Positions 15,858 through 24,894 of a DNA stretch of 64,000 nt are shown here, piece by piece (position 1 is the stretch's first letter; each line of letters begins with the position of its first letter). The DNA lies in the NCBI RefSeq assembly GCF_965208555.1, contig NZ_OZ242342.1, forward strand, positions 2,976,001 to 3,040,000. Direction: 5' to 3'. The notes beneath the pieces were generated by a model that was given only the letters and a program-made list of their open reading frames with translations, had not been told where the DNA came from and ran no database searches. Source of the DNA: Poriferisodalis sp965208555 (GTDB lineage: Bacteria; Actinomycetota; Acidimicrobiia; Acidimicrobiales; Poriferisodalaceae). Both the position numbers and the translations under genes were made by a program.

Positions 15858-17594
15858 ATGACTCGAAGCAGATGGACCCGAGCACTTGCTCTGTTGTTCG
15901 CATTCGGCTTAGCGGCGGCTGCATGCGGCGGCGACGAGACCGGTTTTGCGCCTGCGATCGTCGAGGACGCAGCGACAGACGACGCCGGTGCCGACGCAGC
16001 CCCGGCCGACGCCGACGAGCCGGCCGATGCCGATGCGGCTGAACCGGCGGCGGTCGAAGAGGAAGACGACGAGCCCGCAGACCTGGGACAGGTCGTGGTG
16101 GCCGAAGGCGCCAACTGCGCGGCGGATCTGCCGCCGCTGGAGCCGGGCACGTTCGCCCCGAGCGGCGACTTCGTCTATGCGATCTCGCTGCCGGCGAACT
16201 CGCTCAACCCGCACGACGACCAGACACCGGCGACGTTCGCCTACTACGGCTGGATCTACGAGGGCCTGGTGCGCCAGAACGCCGACGGCAGCGTCGTGCC
16301 GTGGCTGGCGCGCTGCTGGGAGACCAACGACAGCGGCACGGAGGTCACCTTCTACCTGCACGAGGGCATCACCTTCCACGACGGAGCGCCGTTCAACGCA
16401 GACGCCGTGGTGGCGAACGTGGAGTTCGTGAAGACCGCGGGCCCGCCGCAGGTGATCCCGCCGGTCGCCGGCCAGCTCGGCATTGTGGACACCATCGAGG
16501 CGCTGGACGAGCACACGGTGAAGTTCAACCTGAAGGGTCCCGGCGAGATCCTGCTGCTGAGCGGGCTGATCCGCAACTCCGGCCTGATGGTCTCGCCGGC
16601 GTCGCTGGGCGATGCCGCCGCTTCTCCCATGGGCACGGGCCCCTACGCCTGGTCCGAGTCGAGCCCCGACCTGACCCAGATCGACCTGGCCGCCAATGCC
16701 GACTACTGGCAGCCGGGCCTCGTCGGGCTGGAGACCGCGCGGCTGGTGGTGGCCATCGACCAGATCGCCCGGGTGGACGCCTTCAACGCCGGCCAGTACG
16801 ACGCATCGGTGGTGCTCCTCAACGACTTGGACCTGCTGATCACCGGCGACGTCACCAGCAACTTCACCGTCCGCATCGGATTCGTGGTGGCCGACTGGAC
16901 AGGGCAGCAGATCCCGCAGCTGGCGAACCGGGAAGTGCGCTGCGCGATGGCCCAAGCGCTGAACCGTCAAGGCATCCAGGCGCGGCTGAACGCGCCGGGC
17001 TCGGAGAACAACCAGTTCGCGACCGGACCGTCTGACTACGCATGGATCGACGATCTCGACGTTCCCGACTTCGACATCGAAGCGGCCAAGGCGCGCTTCG
17101 AGGCCACCGGCGAAGAGGGCTTCACGTTCACCAACGGCCACCTGCCGGCCGGCTTCTGGCCGGTGCTGTCGTCGGCGTGGGGCACCGCGCTCGCCGAGCT
17201 GGGCATCACCATGCAGAACGAGGCGCTGGACCCGCCCAGCGGGGGCGAGATGTTCGGGCGCCTCGCCCGAGGCCAGCACCCGGTCCAGATCATCCCGTTC
17301 AACGAGCCGAACGCCCTGATGTCGCTGGTCGCACGGACCGGCGAAGCGGGCTTCAACCCGTCGAAGGTCAGCCCTGACGGCGTCGTGGAGCTGGTTGCCG
17401 CAGCGAGAGGCAAGAACTTCGTCGACGGTGAGGCCGATGTCGCGGCGGCCTGGAAGATCATGCTCGAAGAGTGCATCTTCATCGTCAACAACACCTTGAC
17501 GACGGTGATCGCCTACCAGGACGGTGTTGACGGCGTGCACCACACCCAGGGCATCCCGATCCACTTCTGGCCGCACGGGGTCACGAAGAGCTGA
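15858..17594 (+). CDS. Peptide/nickel-type ABC transporter substrate-binding lipoprotein
   Basis: 578 residues from ATG 15858, with AAGGGA upstream. The signal peptide ends in a lipobox, FGLAAAAC, with Cys23 as lipid anchor, followed by an acidic Ala/Asp linker. The body is an SBP_5 (DppA/OppA) fold: ISLPANSLNPHDDQTPATF, FYLHEGITFHDGAPFNADAV, GTGPYAWSE. Family members bind peptides, nickel or other small molecules outside the membrane and deliver them to a DppBC-type permease. First gene of a four-gene importer set; ligand not deducible. Confidence 0.9.
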   Translation: MTRSRWTRALALLFAFGLAAAACGGDETGFAPAIVEDAATDDAGADAAPADADEPADADAAEPAAVEEEDDEPADLGQVVVAEGANCAADLPPLEPGTFAPSGDFVYAISLPANSLNPHDDQTPATFAYYGWIYEGLVRQNADGSVVPWLARCWETNDSGTEVTFYLHEGITFHDGAPFNADAVVANVEFVKTAGPPQVIPPVAGQLGIVDTIEALDEHTVKFNLKGPGEILLLSGLIRNSGLMVSPASLGDAAASPMGTGPYAWSESSPDLTQIDLAANADYWQPGLVGLETARLVVAIDQIARVDAFNAGQYDASVVLLNDLDLLITGDVTSNFTVRIGFVVADWTGQQIPQLANREVRCAMAQALNRQGIQARLNAPGSENNQFATGPSDYAWIDDLDVPDFDIEAAKARFEATGEEGFTFTNGHLPAGFWPVLSSAWGTALAELGITMQNEALDPPSGGEMFGRLARGQHPVQIIPFNEPNALMSLVARTGEAGFNPSKVSPDGVVELVAAARGKNFVDGEADVAAAWKIMLEECIFIVNNTLTTVIAYQDGVDGVHHTQGIPIHFWPHGVTKS

Positions 17595-17677
17595 CGTCAG
17601 GAGTCGCGATGCGCCGGGGTGCCCCCGGAACCCGGCCCCCGGCGTATCGCACCCACCGGATGGACTGAGGGGACCAC

Positions 17678-18634
17678 GTGGCGCGCTACATCGGAATCCG
17701 CCTGCTGGCGATGATCCCCCTGCTGTTCGCCATAGCGGTGATCTCGTTTGCCATCGCAGTCGCGATGGAAGCCCGCGGATCCATCGCCGGCTCGGTCTGC
17801 GGCGAGGGTGCCACCATCGAGTGCATCGCCCAGGTCGAGCGCCAGCTCGGGCTTGACGACCCGATGCCGATCAGGTTCGTGCGCTGGCTGGCCAGTGCCG
17901 TCACGGGCGACCTCGGCACGTCGTTGACGAACGAGAGCGTCACGGTGTGGAGCCTCATCGCCGACCGCATCGGGCCGACGCTGAGCATCGTGGGCTACAG
18001 CCTCGTCATCGGGGTGGCGGCCGGCATGGCGATGGGCATCGTCTCGGGCGTCAAGCCCGGCGGCGGCGCCGACCGGGCGCTCTCGGTGGCGTCGGCGGCA
18101 CTCATCGCCGCCCCCGGCTTCGTGCTGGCGATGCTGCTGTCGTGGTGGCTGGCGGTGAAGTGGGGCTGGCTCAGCCCCGCCGGCTACACCCGGCCGTCGG
18201 AGAGCATCACGGGATGGCTCGGCAGCATCACGCTGCCCGCCATCGGGCTTGCGCTGCCGACCGTCGCGCTGGTGCAGCGCCAGCTTCGCAGCTCCATGAG
18301 CAACGCCCTGCAGTCGCGCTACGTGCTGGCCGCTCGTGCGCGCGGCGTCGGGCGGATGTCGCTGATCGGGGAGCACGCGCTGCCCAACGCGATGATCCCG
18401 ACCGTCACGGCGATCGGCTTCCGCGCCGCGGCGGCGCTGGGGCTGACATTCACGGTGGAGGTGGTGTTCAACATCAACGGGATGGGCACGCTGCTCACCA
18501 ACGCCATCCAGACCCGCAACGTCACCGTGCTGCAGGGCTCGATGCTGGTCGTGGGCATCGTGGTGCTGGTCGTCAACCTGCTGGTCGACATCAGCTACGG
18601 GCTACTGAACCCCAAGGTGAGGCTGGAGCGGTGA
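17678..18634 (+). CDS. DppB-type ABC transporter permease
   Basis: 318 residues from GTG 17678. Starts with the standard RYIGIRLLAMIPLLFAIAVI helix of DppB/OppB permeases. The coupling EAA-like loop ALQSRYVLAARARGVGRMSL sits in the C-terminal half, followed by the final helices ending in ISYGLLNPKVRL, a hallmark of the family. It forms the membrane channel with the next gene product. Its TGA stop overlaps the next GTG start (GTGA). Confidence 0.92.
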   Translation: MARYIGIRLLAMIPLLFAIAVISFAIAVAMEARGSIAGSVCGEGATIECIAQVERQLGLDDPMPIRFVRWLASAVTGDLGTSLTNESVTVWSLIADRIGPTLSIVGYSLVIGVAAGMAMGIVSGVKPGGGADRALSVASAALIAAPGFVLAMLLSWWLAVKWGWLSPAGYTRPSESITGWLGSITLPAIGLALPTVALVQRQLRSSMSNALQSRYVLAARARGVGRMSLIGEHALPNAMIPTVTAIGFRAAAALGLTFTVEVVFNINGMGTLLTNAIQTRNVTVLQGSMLVVGIVVLVVNLLVDISYGLLNPKVRLER

Positions 18635-20586
18635 GCGACGCCTCGACGGCGATGGCGGCGTCGGCGCCGCAGTCGGCCCAGCCCGCCCGATCGCGCTCGC
18701 AGTTCTGGGTGCGGATGTTCCGCAACCCGCTGACCGTCGCGGCGAGCGTGTGGGTGACGCTGCTGCTGCTGGCGTGGCTGTGGCCGGGACTGCTGGCACC
18801 CCACGACCCCTACGCCGGCGACGTGACGCTGACGCGGACGTTCGAGGGCCCCAGCTGGGACCACTGGCTCGGCACCGACGGGCAGGGGCGCGACTTCTAC
18901 AGCCGGGTGGTACACGGGGCGCGCTTCGCCGTGAACTCGATCGTCATCGCGATGGTCGTCGCCGTGGGGCTCGGCGTGCCGGTGGGCCTGTTCTCGGGCT
19001 GGCGGGGCGGACGGGTCGACCGCATCGTGATGTGGATCAACGACGTGCTGTTCTCGCTGCCGATCGTGCTGCTGGCGATGGCGGTCATCATCATCCTGGA
19101 GCCGAGCCTGCCCTCGGCGATGCTCGGCGTCGGCATCGCCATGGCGACACGGTTCGCGCGCCTGACCCGTGCGGTCACCCTCGCGGAGAAGGAGGAGCTG
19201 TACGTCGACGCGGCCCGCATCACCGGGCTGTCGCCCGCGACCATTCTGCGCCGCTACATCGCGCCGAACCTGCTGCCGTCGCTGATCGTGCAGGTGGCCA
19301 TCATCTCGGGCGCCGTCATTTTGATCGGCGCCACGCTCAGCTTCCTCGGCATCGGCGCGAAGCTCGACGACCCCGACTGGGGCGTGATGCTGGCCACCGC
19401 ACGCCTCGACTTCCGCCTGGAGGGGATCTGGCAGATCGTGCCCGCCGGCGGGGCGCTGGTGCTGACGGTGCTGGCGTTCAACCTGCTCGGCGACGGCATC
19501 CGCGACTCGCTCGGCCGTGACGCCGCCAACAGCGCCCTGACGGTTCCCAGGCAGGTCGCGCTGCCTCCGGTGGTGCAACTGCATGCGAGCGGCGCCGTGC
19601 TGTCCATCCGGGACCTGGCGGTCGGGTTTCCCGCCGCGGGAGGCACCGTTCACCGGGTGCTGTCGGACGTGTCGCTCGAGGTGTACCCGGGCGAGACGCT
19701 CGGGGTCGTGGGCGAGTCGGGCTCGGGCAAGAGCATGACGATGCTGGCAGCGCTGGGCCTCACGCCCCCGCCCGGCTATCTGAGCCAGGGCAGCATCTCG
19801 TTCGACGGTCGCGAGGTCACCTTCCTGCCCGAGTCGGAATGGCGGGAGATCCGCGGGCGCGACATCGGCGTGATCTTCCAGGAGCCGGTGGCGGCACTCA
19901 ACCCGGCGCTCAAGGTGGGGCGGCAGCTCATGCAGTCGCTGCTCGTCCACACCGACATGACCAGGCCGCAGGCGCGGGCGAGGGCCGCCGAGCTGCTCGC
20001 GGAGGTGCAGGTCCCCGACCCGGAGCGCCGGCTCGAGCAGTACCCGCACGAGTTCTCGGGCGGCATGGCGCAGCGGGTGGGCATCGCCATGGCGCTGGCC
20101 TGCGAGCCCAAGCTGCTCATCGCAGACGAGCCGACGACGGCGCTGGACGTCACGGTGCAAGGCCAGATCCTTGACCTGATGGCCGAGATCCAGGAACGCC
20201 ACCAGATGGCGGTCATCTTGATCACCCACGATCTGGGCGTCATCGCGGATGCCGCCGATCGCGTGCTGGTGATGTACGCCGGACAGGTCGTCGAGACGGC
20301 AACCGTCTCGACGCTGTTCTCACGGCCGCGCCACCCCTACACGCAGGCGCTGCTGAGCACCATGCCGCAGAGCCACCGCGGCCACGGGGACCTGCCGGTG
20401 ATCGGCGGTGTCGTGCCGTCGGCAGCCGCGTGGCCCGACGGATGCCGGTTCGCGCCGCGTTGCGAGTTCGCGACAGATCAGTGCCGCACCTCGGTGCCAT
20501 TGCTGGAAGCCGTCGGCGCCGACTTGGTGCGCTGCGTGCGCCATGCCGAGTTCGAGTTCGGCCCCGGGGCGGAGACGAGCGCATGA
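18631..20586 (+). CDS. Fused DppC-type permease and DppD-type ATPase
   Basis: 651 residues from GTG 18631, which overlaps the upstream stop. Residues 1 to about 300 are a DppC/OppC permease (YAGDVTLTRTFEGPSWDHWL, DGQGRDFYSRVVHGAR, EAA loop ELYVDAARITGLSPATILRR). After a short linker, residues ~325-651 are an ABC ATPase: Walker A GESGSGKS from Gly361, signature FSGGMAQRV, Walker B LLIADEPTTALD, and the oligopeptide-transporter C-terminal cysteine motif (CRFAPRCEFATDQC). Such permease-ATPase fusions are known in actinobacteria. It couples ATP hydrolysis to import with the following ATPase. Confidence 0.92.
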   Translation: MSDASTAMAASAPQSAQPARSRSQFWVRMFRNPLTVAASVWVTLLLLAWLWPGLLAPHDPYAGDVTLTRTFEGPSWDHWLGTDGQGRDFYSRVVHGARFAVNSIVIAMVVAVGLGVPVGLFSGWRGGRVDRIVMWINDVLFSLPIVLLAMAVIIILEPSLPSAMLGVGIAMATRFARLTRAVTLAEKEELYVDAARITGLSPATILRRYIAPNLLPSLIVQVAIISGAVILIGATLSFLGIGAKLDDPDWGVMLATARLDFRLEGIWQIVPAGGALVLTVLAFNLLGDGIRDSLGRDAANSALTVPRQVALPPVVQLHASGAVLSIRDLAVGFPAAGGTVHRVLSDVSLEVYPGETLGVVGESGSGKSMTMLAALGLTPPPGYLSQGSISFDGREVTFLPESEWREIRGRDIGVIFQEPVAALNPALKVGRQLMQSLLVHTDMTRPQARARAAELLAEVQVPDPERRLEQYPHEFSGGMAQRVGIAMALACEPKLLIADEPTTALDVTVQGQILDLMAEIQERHQMAVILITHDLGVIADAADRVLVMYAGQVVETATVSTLFSRPRHPYTQALLSTMPQSHRGHGDLPVIGGVVPSAAAWPDGCRFAPRCEFATDQCRTSVPLLEAVGADLVRCVRHAEFEFGPGAETSA

Positions 20587-21644
20587 CGCAGCCATTTCTC
20601 GAGGTGGAGAACCTGCATGTGCACTTCGCGGGCCGCCAGCGGCTGCTGCGCGAAACCATGCCCACGGTGAAGGCCGTCAACGGCATCAGCTTCGCCATCG
20701 AGCCCCACCGCACGTTCGGCCTCGTCGGCGAGTCGGGCTCGGGCAAATCCACCGTGGCGCGGGCCATCCTGCAGCTGATCGACGTCACCGCGGGAACCGT
20801 CCGGCTCGACGGCGTCGATGTCACGCACGTGCAGCGGGAATCGGAGCTGGCGTTCCGCAAACGGGTCCAAGCGGTGCTGCAAGACCCGTACTCGTCGCTG
20901 AATCAGGTCCACCAGGTCCGCACCATCGTCGGCGACGGCATCACCCGCCACTTCGGCATCAAGCCCGGCCCCGAACGCGAGCAGCGCATCGTCAAGCTGC
21001 TCGACGAGGTCGGCCTGGCCGACGAATTCCTGGACCGCTATCCCTACGAGATGTCCGGCGGGCAGCGCCAGCGGGTGTCGATTGCGCGTGCACTGGCGGT
21101 GGAGCCCGATCTCATCATCGCCGACGAGGCCACCAGCGCCCTCGATGTGTCCATCCAGAGCCAGGTCATCAATGTGCTGCGCCGGGTGCAGGCCGACACC
21201 GGCGTGGCATTCCTGTTCATCGGGCACGACCTCGATGTCGTCCGGCATGTGAGCGACGACGTGGGCGTGATGTACCTGGGCTACCTCGTCGAGCAGGGTG
21301 CGGCCGAGGGGGTCTATGACCTGCCGGCGCACCCCTACACCGAGATGCTGATCGCTTCGGTGCCAGTGCCCGACCCGGCTGCGCAGGCCGAGCGGAGGGC
21401 GCTGCGGCAGACGTTCAAGAAGGATGCCGAACCGCCGAGCCCGTCCGATCTGCCGCCTGGCTGCCCGTTCGCGAACCGGTGCCCGGTCGCGATGGACATC
21501 TGCACCGAGCTCATGCCCGACGCCACCGCTGCGCGTCACGGCGGCTACGTGCGCTGCCATCTGCACACGAGCGGGCCGGTGCTCGCCGGCGAGTCGGTGA
21601 TTCCCTACATCCGCTCGGCAGCGGGCAAGTCGGGCAAGCGGTGA
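20583..21644 (+). CDS. DppF/OppF-type ABC transporter ATPase
   Basis: 353 residues from ATG 20583, overlapping the previous stop as ATGA. Walker A GESGSGKS from Gly49, Q-loop VLQDPYSSLN, signature MSGGQRQRVSIARAL, Walker B LIIADEATSALD, and a C-terminal oligopeptide-ABC cysteine motif (PPGCPFANRCPVAMDIC). It pairs with the ATPase half of the upstream fusion to form the asymmetric ATPase dimer of a DppDF-type importer. The sulfatase gene starts inside its stop codon, so it is co-translated with that gene. Confidence 0.92.
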   Translation: MTQPFLEVENLHVHFAGRQRLLRETMPTVKAVNGISFAIEPHRTFGLVGESGSGKSTVARAILQLIDVTAGTVRLDGVDVTHVQRESELAFRKRVQAVLQDPYSSLNQVHQVRTIVGDGITRHFGIKPGPEREQRIVKLLDEVGLADEFLDRYPYEMSGGQRQRVSIARALAVEPDLIIADEATSALDVSIQSQVINVLRRVQADTGVAFLFIGHDLDVVRHVSDDVGVMYLGYLVEQGAAEGVYDLPAHPYTEMLIASVPVPDPAAQAERRALRQTFKKDAEPPSPSDLPPGCPFANRCPVAMDICTELMPDATAARHGGYVRCHLHTSGPVLAGESVIPYIRSAAGKSGKR

Positions 21645-23197
21645 TCGGCGGCGCCGACGCGACGCAGCCGAATGTGCTGTTCATCATCACCGATCAGCAG
21701 CGTGCCGATCATGCGGGCTTTGCCGGCAATGACGTGGTGCGCACCCCGCACCTGGACTCGATCGCCGCCCGGGGCACGGTGTTCGACAACGCCTGGGTGG
21801 CCAATCCCGTGTGCATGCCCAACCGGTCGTCGATCATGACCGGCCGCATGCCCTCGGCGCACGGCGTGATCTTCAACGACCGGTCGCTGGAATGGGGCGC
21901 CAACACCCATGTGCGGCAGTTCTGCGAAGCCGGCTACCGGACCGCGCTGATCGGCAAGTCGCACCTGCAGCACGGCCTGAGCCGCAATGCGGTGGTCGAG
22001 AGCGGGCTGCAGGCTGCCGTCGACGACCCGTACCCGGCGGGATGGGACACGCTGGAAGACGCCGAGCGCTACTTCGGCGGCGAGCCCGACTTCCCAAGCA
22101 GCTTCTACGGGTTCAGCCACGTCGAGCTGGCCATCGACCACGGCTCGCGCATCACCGGGCACCACATGCGCTGGGCGCTGGAGAAGGGGGCGTCGCTGGA
22201 GATGCTCGCGATGCCGTACACGGCCGACTGCCCGGCTGAGCGGCGTCACCGCGGCTGGTGGCAGATCTACCGGCCGACCTATGTGGAGGAGCTGCACTCG
22301 AGCCGTTTCGTCGCGGAGCGGACGGCGGCGTTCATCGCCGACGCAGCGCATGCGGGCGAGCCGTGGCTGGCCTGGGCGTCCTTTCCCGATCCGCACCATC
22401 CCATGTGCCCGCCGGGCAAGTGGTTCGACCGGCACCGTCCCGACGAGATGGCGCTGCCCCGCACCGTCGACGATCCGCTCGATGCTGCGCCGGAGCACCT
22501 GCAGCGCACGGCGCGCCTGCACCCGTCCCGTCAGCCGTACTGGGTCTATCCATGCGGCCTCGGCGGCGATCATGACTTGGCGCGCGCAGCGATCGCCGCC
22601 ACCTACGGCATGATCGAGCTCATCGACGACTGCGTCGGGCAGATCCTCGCCGCGGTGGAGCGGGCCGGGGCCGGGGACAACACCATCGTGGTGTTCACCT
22701 CGGACCACGGCGACATGATGGGCGACCACGGTCTGTTCCTGAAGGGCTGCATGCACTACCGCGGCACGCTGCAGGTTCCGATGGTGATCGCCAGCCCCGG
22801 CCGCCGCGCGGCGCGCACAGCGTCACTTGTCAGTTCTCTGGACCTGGGGCCGACGCTGCTCGACCTGGCAGGGCTGGACGGTTACGACGGCATCCAGGGC
22901 GTGAGCCTGGCACCGGTGCTCGATGACCCGGCAGTTCCTGTGCGGGAGTCGGTGCTGATCGAGGACGACATCCCCAATGCGGCGCGCTCGTGGGGGGACA
23001 TGCCCGCCAAGACGAGGACGCTCATTGCCGACGGCATGAAGTACACCCGCCATTCCACCGGCGAGGACCAGCTCTTCTGCCTCGACGACGACCCGGACGA
23101 GCTGACCGAACTCAGCGAGGACTACCCGACGCTGCAGGCCTCACTGCTGGAGGGCCTTGCCGATGCGCTGATCGAGGTCGCAGACAGCGCCCGCTGA
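21641..23197 (+). CDS. Sulfatase (formylglycine-dependent, arylsulfatase/phosphonate hydrolase family)
   Basis: 518 residues from GTG 21641 (GTGA overlap with the ATPase stop). N-terminal QPNVLFIITDQQRADH carries the metal-binding Asp; NPVCMPNRSSIMTGR is the CxPxR motif whose Cys58 would be converted to formylglycine; TSDHGDMMGDHGLFLKG supplies further metal ligands. No signal peptide, so it probably acts in the cytoplasm on an imported sulfate or phosphonate ester. Position in the importer operon suggests the transporter brings in its substrate. A formylglycine-generating enzyme is not in this window. Confidence 0.88.
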   Translation: MIGGADATQPNVLFIITDQQRADHAGFAGNDVVRTPHLDSIAARGTVFDNAWVANPVCMPNRSSIMTGRMPSAHGVIFNDRSLEWGANTHVRQFCEAGYRTALIGKSHLQHGLSRNAVVESGLQAAVDDPYPAGWDTLEDAERYFGGEPDFPSSFYGFSHVELAIDHGSRITGHHMRWALEKGASLEMLAMPYTADCPAERRHRGWWQIYRPTYVEELHSSRFVAERTAAFIADAAHAGEPWLAWASFPDPHHPMCPPGKWFDRHRPDEMALPRTVDDPLDAAPEHLQRTARLHPSRQPYWVYPCGLGGDHDLARAAIAATYGMIELIDDCVGQILAAVERAGAGDNTIVVFTSDHGDMMGDHGLFLKGCMHYRGTLQVPMVIASPGRRAARTASLVSSLDLGPTLLDLAGLDGYDGIQGVSLAPVLDDPAVPVRESVLIEDDIPNAARSWGDMPAKTRTLIADGMKYTRHSTGEDQLFCLDDDPDELTELSEDYPTLQASLLEGLADALIEVADSAR

Positions 23198-23205
23198 TCG
23201 GCTGA

Positions 23206-23787
23206 TCACCCGCAGTCGAGTCCCAGGCCGGCGAGGCGGGCGCGACAGTCGTCTTCGGCGGCGCGCCACAGGGCCTGCGCCATGTCGACGGCAGCCTGCG
23301 CCTCGGCGGCGTCACCTGCCGCGATGGCGCTGCAGCGCTCGACAAGTGCTTCGCCGACGCTCTGGAAGTCTTCCGTCGCCCAGCGCATGACGTCGTACGC
23401 CATTTGAGCGCCTGCGATGTCTCCTCGCTCCAGATTCTCGGAGACCTGCTGTCGGCGGCTGGTGATGGCTGCGAACAGCGACCTCAGCGATTCCAGCCTC
23501 GCCATGCAGTACGTGACCTCGCTGGGTGCCGGGGCCGCTGTCGTGGTGGGCGGCACCGTGTCGACGACCGCCTCGGGGCGCTGCGGGCGCAGCTTCACGG
23601 GAGCCGCGTAGAGAACGGGGGTCGCGTCAGCTCGCAGCGGCTGGACGCGAGCAGGTGCGGCGCCGGCAGCCGCTCCGGACTGCACCGACTGTTCCGGCTG
23701 TGGCTGCGGCACCGCTGCGGGAGTCAACGCCTGGGCCCCCGCACTGCAGCCTGCGACAAGCAGCAGCGCGGCCGCGGCGAGCCTCAC
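23206..23787 (-). CDS. Small putative lipoprotein of unknown function
   Basis: 193 residues from GTG 23787. Signal LAAAALLLVAGC with lipobox Cys14, then a Pro/Gln/Ala-rich linker (about 15-85) and a helical C-terminal domain (YCMARLESLRSLFAAITSRR and onward) with cysteines in VERCSA, DDCRAR and the terminal LDCG. I recognise no family. It is convergent with the sulfatase (8 bases between stops) and divergent from yebC. Probably anchored to the outer face of the membrane. Confidence 0.6.
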   Translation of the reverse strand: MRLAAAALLLVAGCSAGAQALTPAAVPQPQPEQSVQSGAAAGAAPARVQPLRADATPVLYAAPVKLRPQRPEAVVDTVPPTTTAAPAPSEVTYCMARLESLRSLFAAITSRRQQVSENLERGDIAGAQMAYDVMRWATEDFQSVGEALVERCSAIAAGDAAEAQAAVDMAQALWRAAEDDCRARLAGLGLDCG

Positions 23788-23857
23788 CTCGAGCAGGCCC
23801 GCAGGGCTGCGCTCGCCTCGTGACCCGCCCGATCACGGGAGCTCTTGGGGGAGGGGG

Positions 23858-23890
23858 GCAGCCGGGGATCAAGTGCTGATCCCCGGCTGC
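23858..23890. terminator. Perfect 14-bp GC-rich hairpin
   Basis: GCAGCCGGGGATCA and its exact complement (23858-23871 and 23877-23890) flank a 5-base loop. It lies between the divergent lipoprotein and yebC genes, without a T-run. It is placed upstream of both, so it may be a regulatory or insulating hairpin rather than a terminator. Confidence 0.5.
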
Positions 23891-24050
23891 ACTCACATGC
23901 TCGACTCCCAAGCACGCACTAAAAGAATACCTCATATTCGATTTTGCGATGACTCGCCCCGATTCGGCCCCGCGTTTCCGGCAGACTGGCCCGACTCAGC
24001 GCATGCCGTGTGGCGCACGCTGTTCCGCACTCTCGATCGGGAGGGGGTCT

Positions 24051-24833
24051 GTGTCCGGTCATTCCAAGTGGGCGACGATCAAGCACCGCAAAGGCGCCGC
24101 CGACAAGGCGCGCGGGAAGCTGTTCGCCAAGCTGATCCGCCAGGTCGAGGTGGCTGCCCGGGAGGGCGGAGGCGACCTCGACGCCAACGCGACGCTGCGA
24201 ACCATGTACCAGAAGGCCCGCGACAACTCGGTGCCGCTGGACACGATCGAGCGCGCGATCAAGCGGGGCACGGGCGAGCTCGAAGGGGTGTCGTACGAAC
24301 AGGTCACCTACGAGGGCTACGCACCCGGCGGCATCGCGATGTTCGTGGACGCGTTGACCGACAACCGCAACCGCACCGGCTCGGAGATCCGCAGCCTGTT
24401 CACACGCGCTGGCGGCTCGCTCGCCGAGCCCGGCGCTGTGGCGTGGCAGTTCGAGCGCAAGGGCGTGGTCGTGGTGCCGGCGGCAGCACCGGACGCATCG
24501 GACTCAGCGGGCGCTGCGCCCGACGAGGATGAGCTGATTTTGGTGGCGCTCGACGCGGGGGCCGAGGACGTCGAGCGCGAGGGCGACACCTGGCGGGTCA
24601 CCGCCGCCGCTGCGGACACGATGGCGGTGCGCGAGGCCATCGAGGCATCGGGCATCGCCGTGACGTCGGCCGACCTGACCTACTCCCCGCAGAACCTCAT
24701 CGAGCTCACCAGCGTGTCGGAGGCCAAGCAGGTCATGGCGGTGCTGGACGCGCTCGACGATCACGACGATGTGCAGGGCGTGTATGCCAACTTCGACATC
24801 AGCGACTCGCTGCTCGAACAGATCGCCAACTGA
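24051..24833 (+). CDS. yebC: YebC/PmpR-family protein
   Basis: 260 residues from GTG 24051, chosen because the protein then begins SGHSKWATIKHRKGAADKAR, the invariant YebC start, with GGAGGGGG upstream. The three-domain YebC fold continues with EGYAPGGIAMFVDALTDNRN and a C-terminal ending near NFDISDSLLEQI. YebC proteins act as transcriptional regulators or, in recent work, as ribosome-associated factors helping translation of proline stretches. This window encodes long polyproline tails in the Tad proteins. It heads the yebC-ruvCAB series typical of actinobacteria. Confidence 0.95.
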   Translation: MSGHSKWATIKHRKGAADKARGKLFAKLIRQVEVAAREGGGDLDANATLRTMYQKARDNSVPLDTIERAIKRGTGELEGVSYEQVTYEGYAPGGIAMFVDALTDNRNRTGSEIRSLFTRAGGSLAEPGAVAWQFERKGVVVVPAAAPDASDSAGAAPDEDELILVALDAGAEDVEREGDTWRVTAAAADTMAVREAIEASGIAVTSADLTYSPQNLIELTSVSEAKQVMAVLDALDDHDDVQGVYANFDISDSLLEQIAN

Positions 24834-24894
24834 CCGGCGGTTGCGTATCGCGCATACCCGGCCGTAACGGCGCGAAACGCTACGGTTCGTACTG

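Noticed and set aside
15909..17576. Long minus-strand reading frame opposite the binding-protein gene
   Set aside because: It is a mirror frame of a clear SBP_5 lipoprotein in GC-rich DNA and has no recognisable domain or start site.
18595..20229. Minus-strand reading frame of over 500 codons opposite the permease-ATPase fusion
   Set aside because: Composition is His/Arg/Gln/Asp-rich noise typical of antisense frames in high-GC genes; the plus strand carries all ABC motifs.
23858..23890. Riboswitch or small RNA before yebC
   Set aside because: Only a single simple hairpin is present, with no conserved aptamer core that I can recognise.
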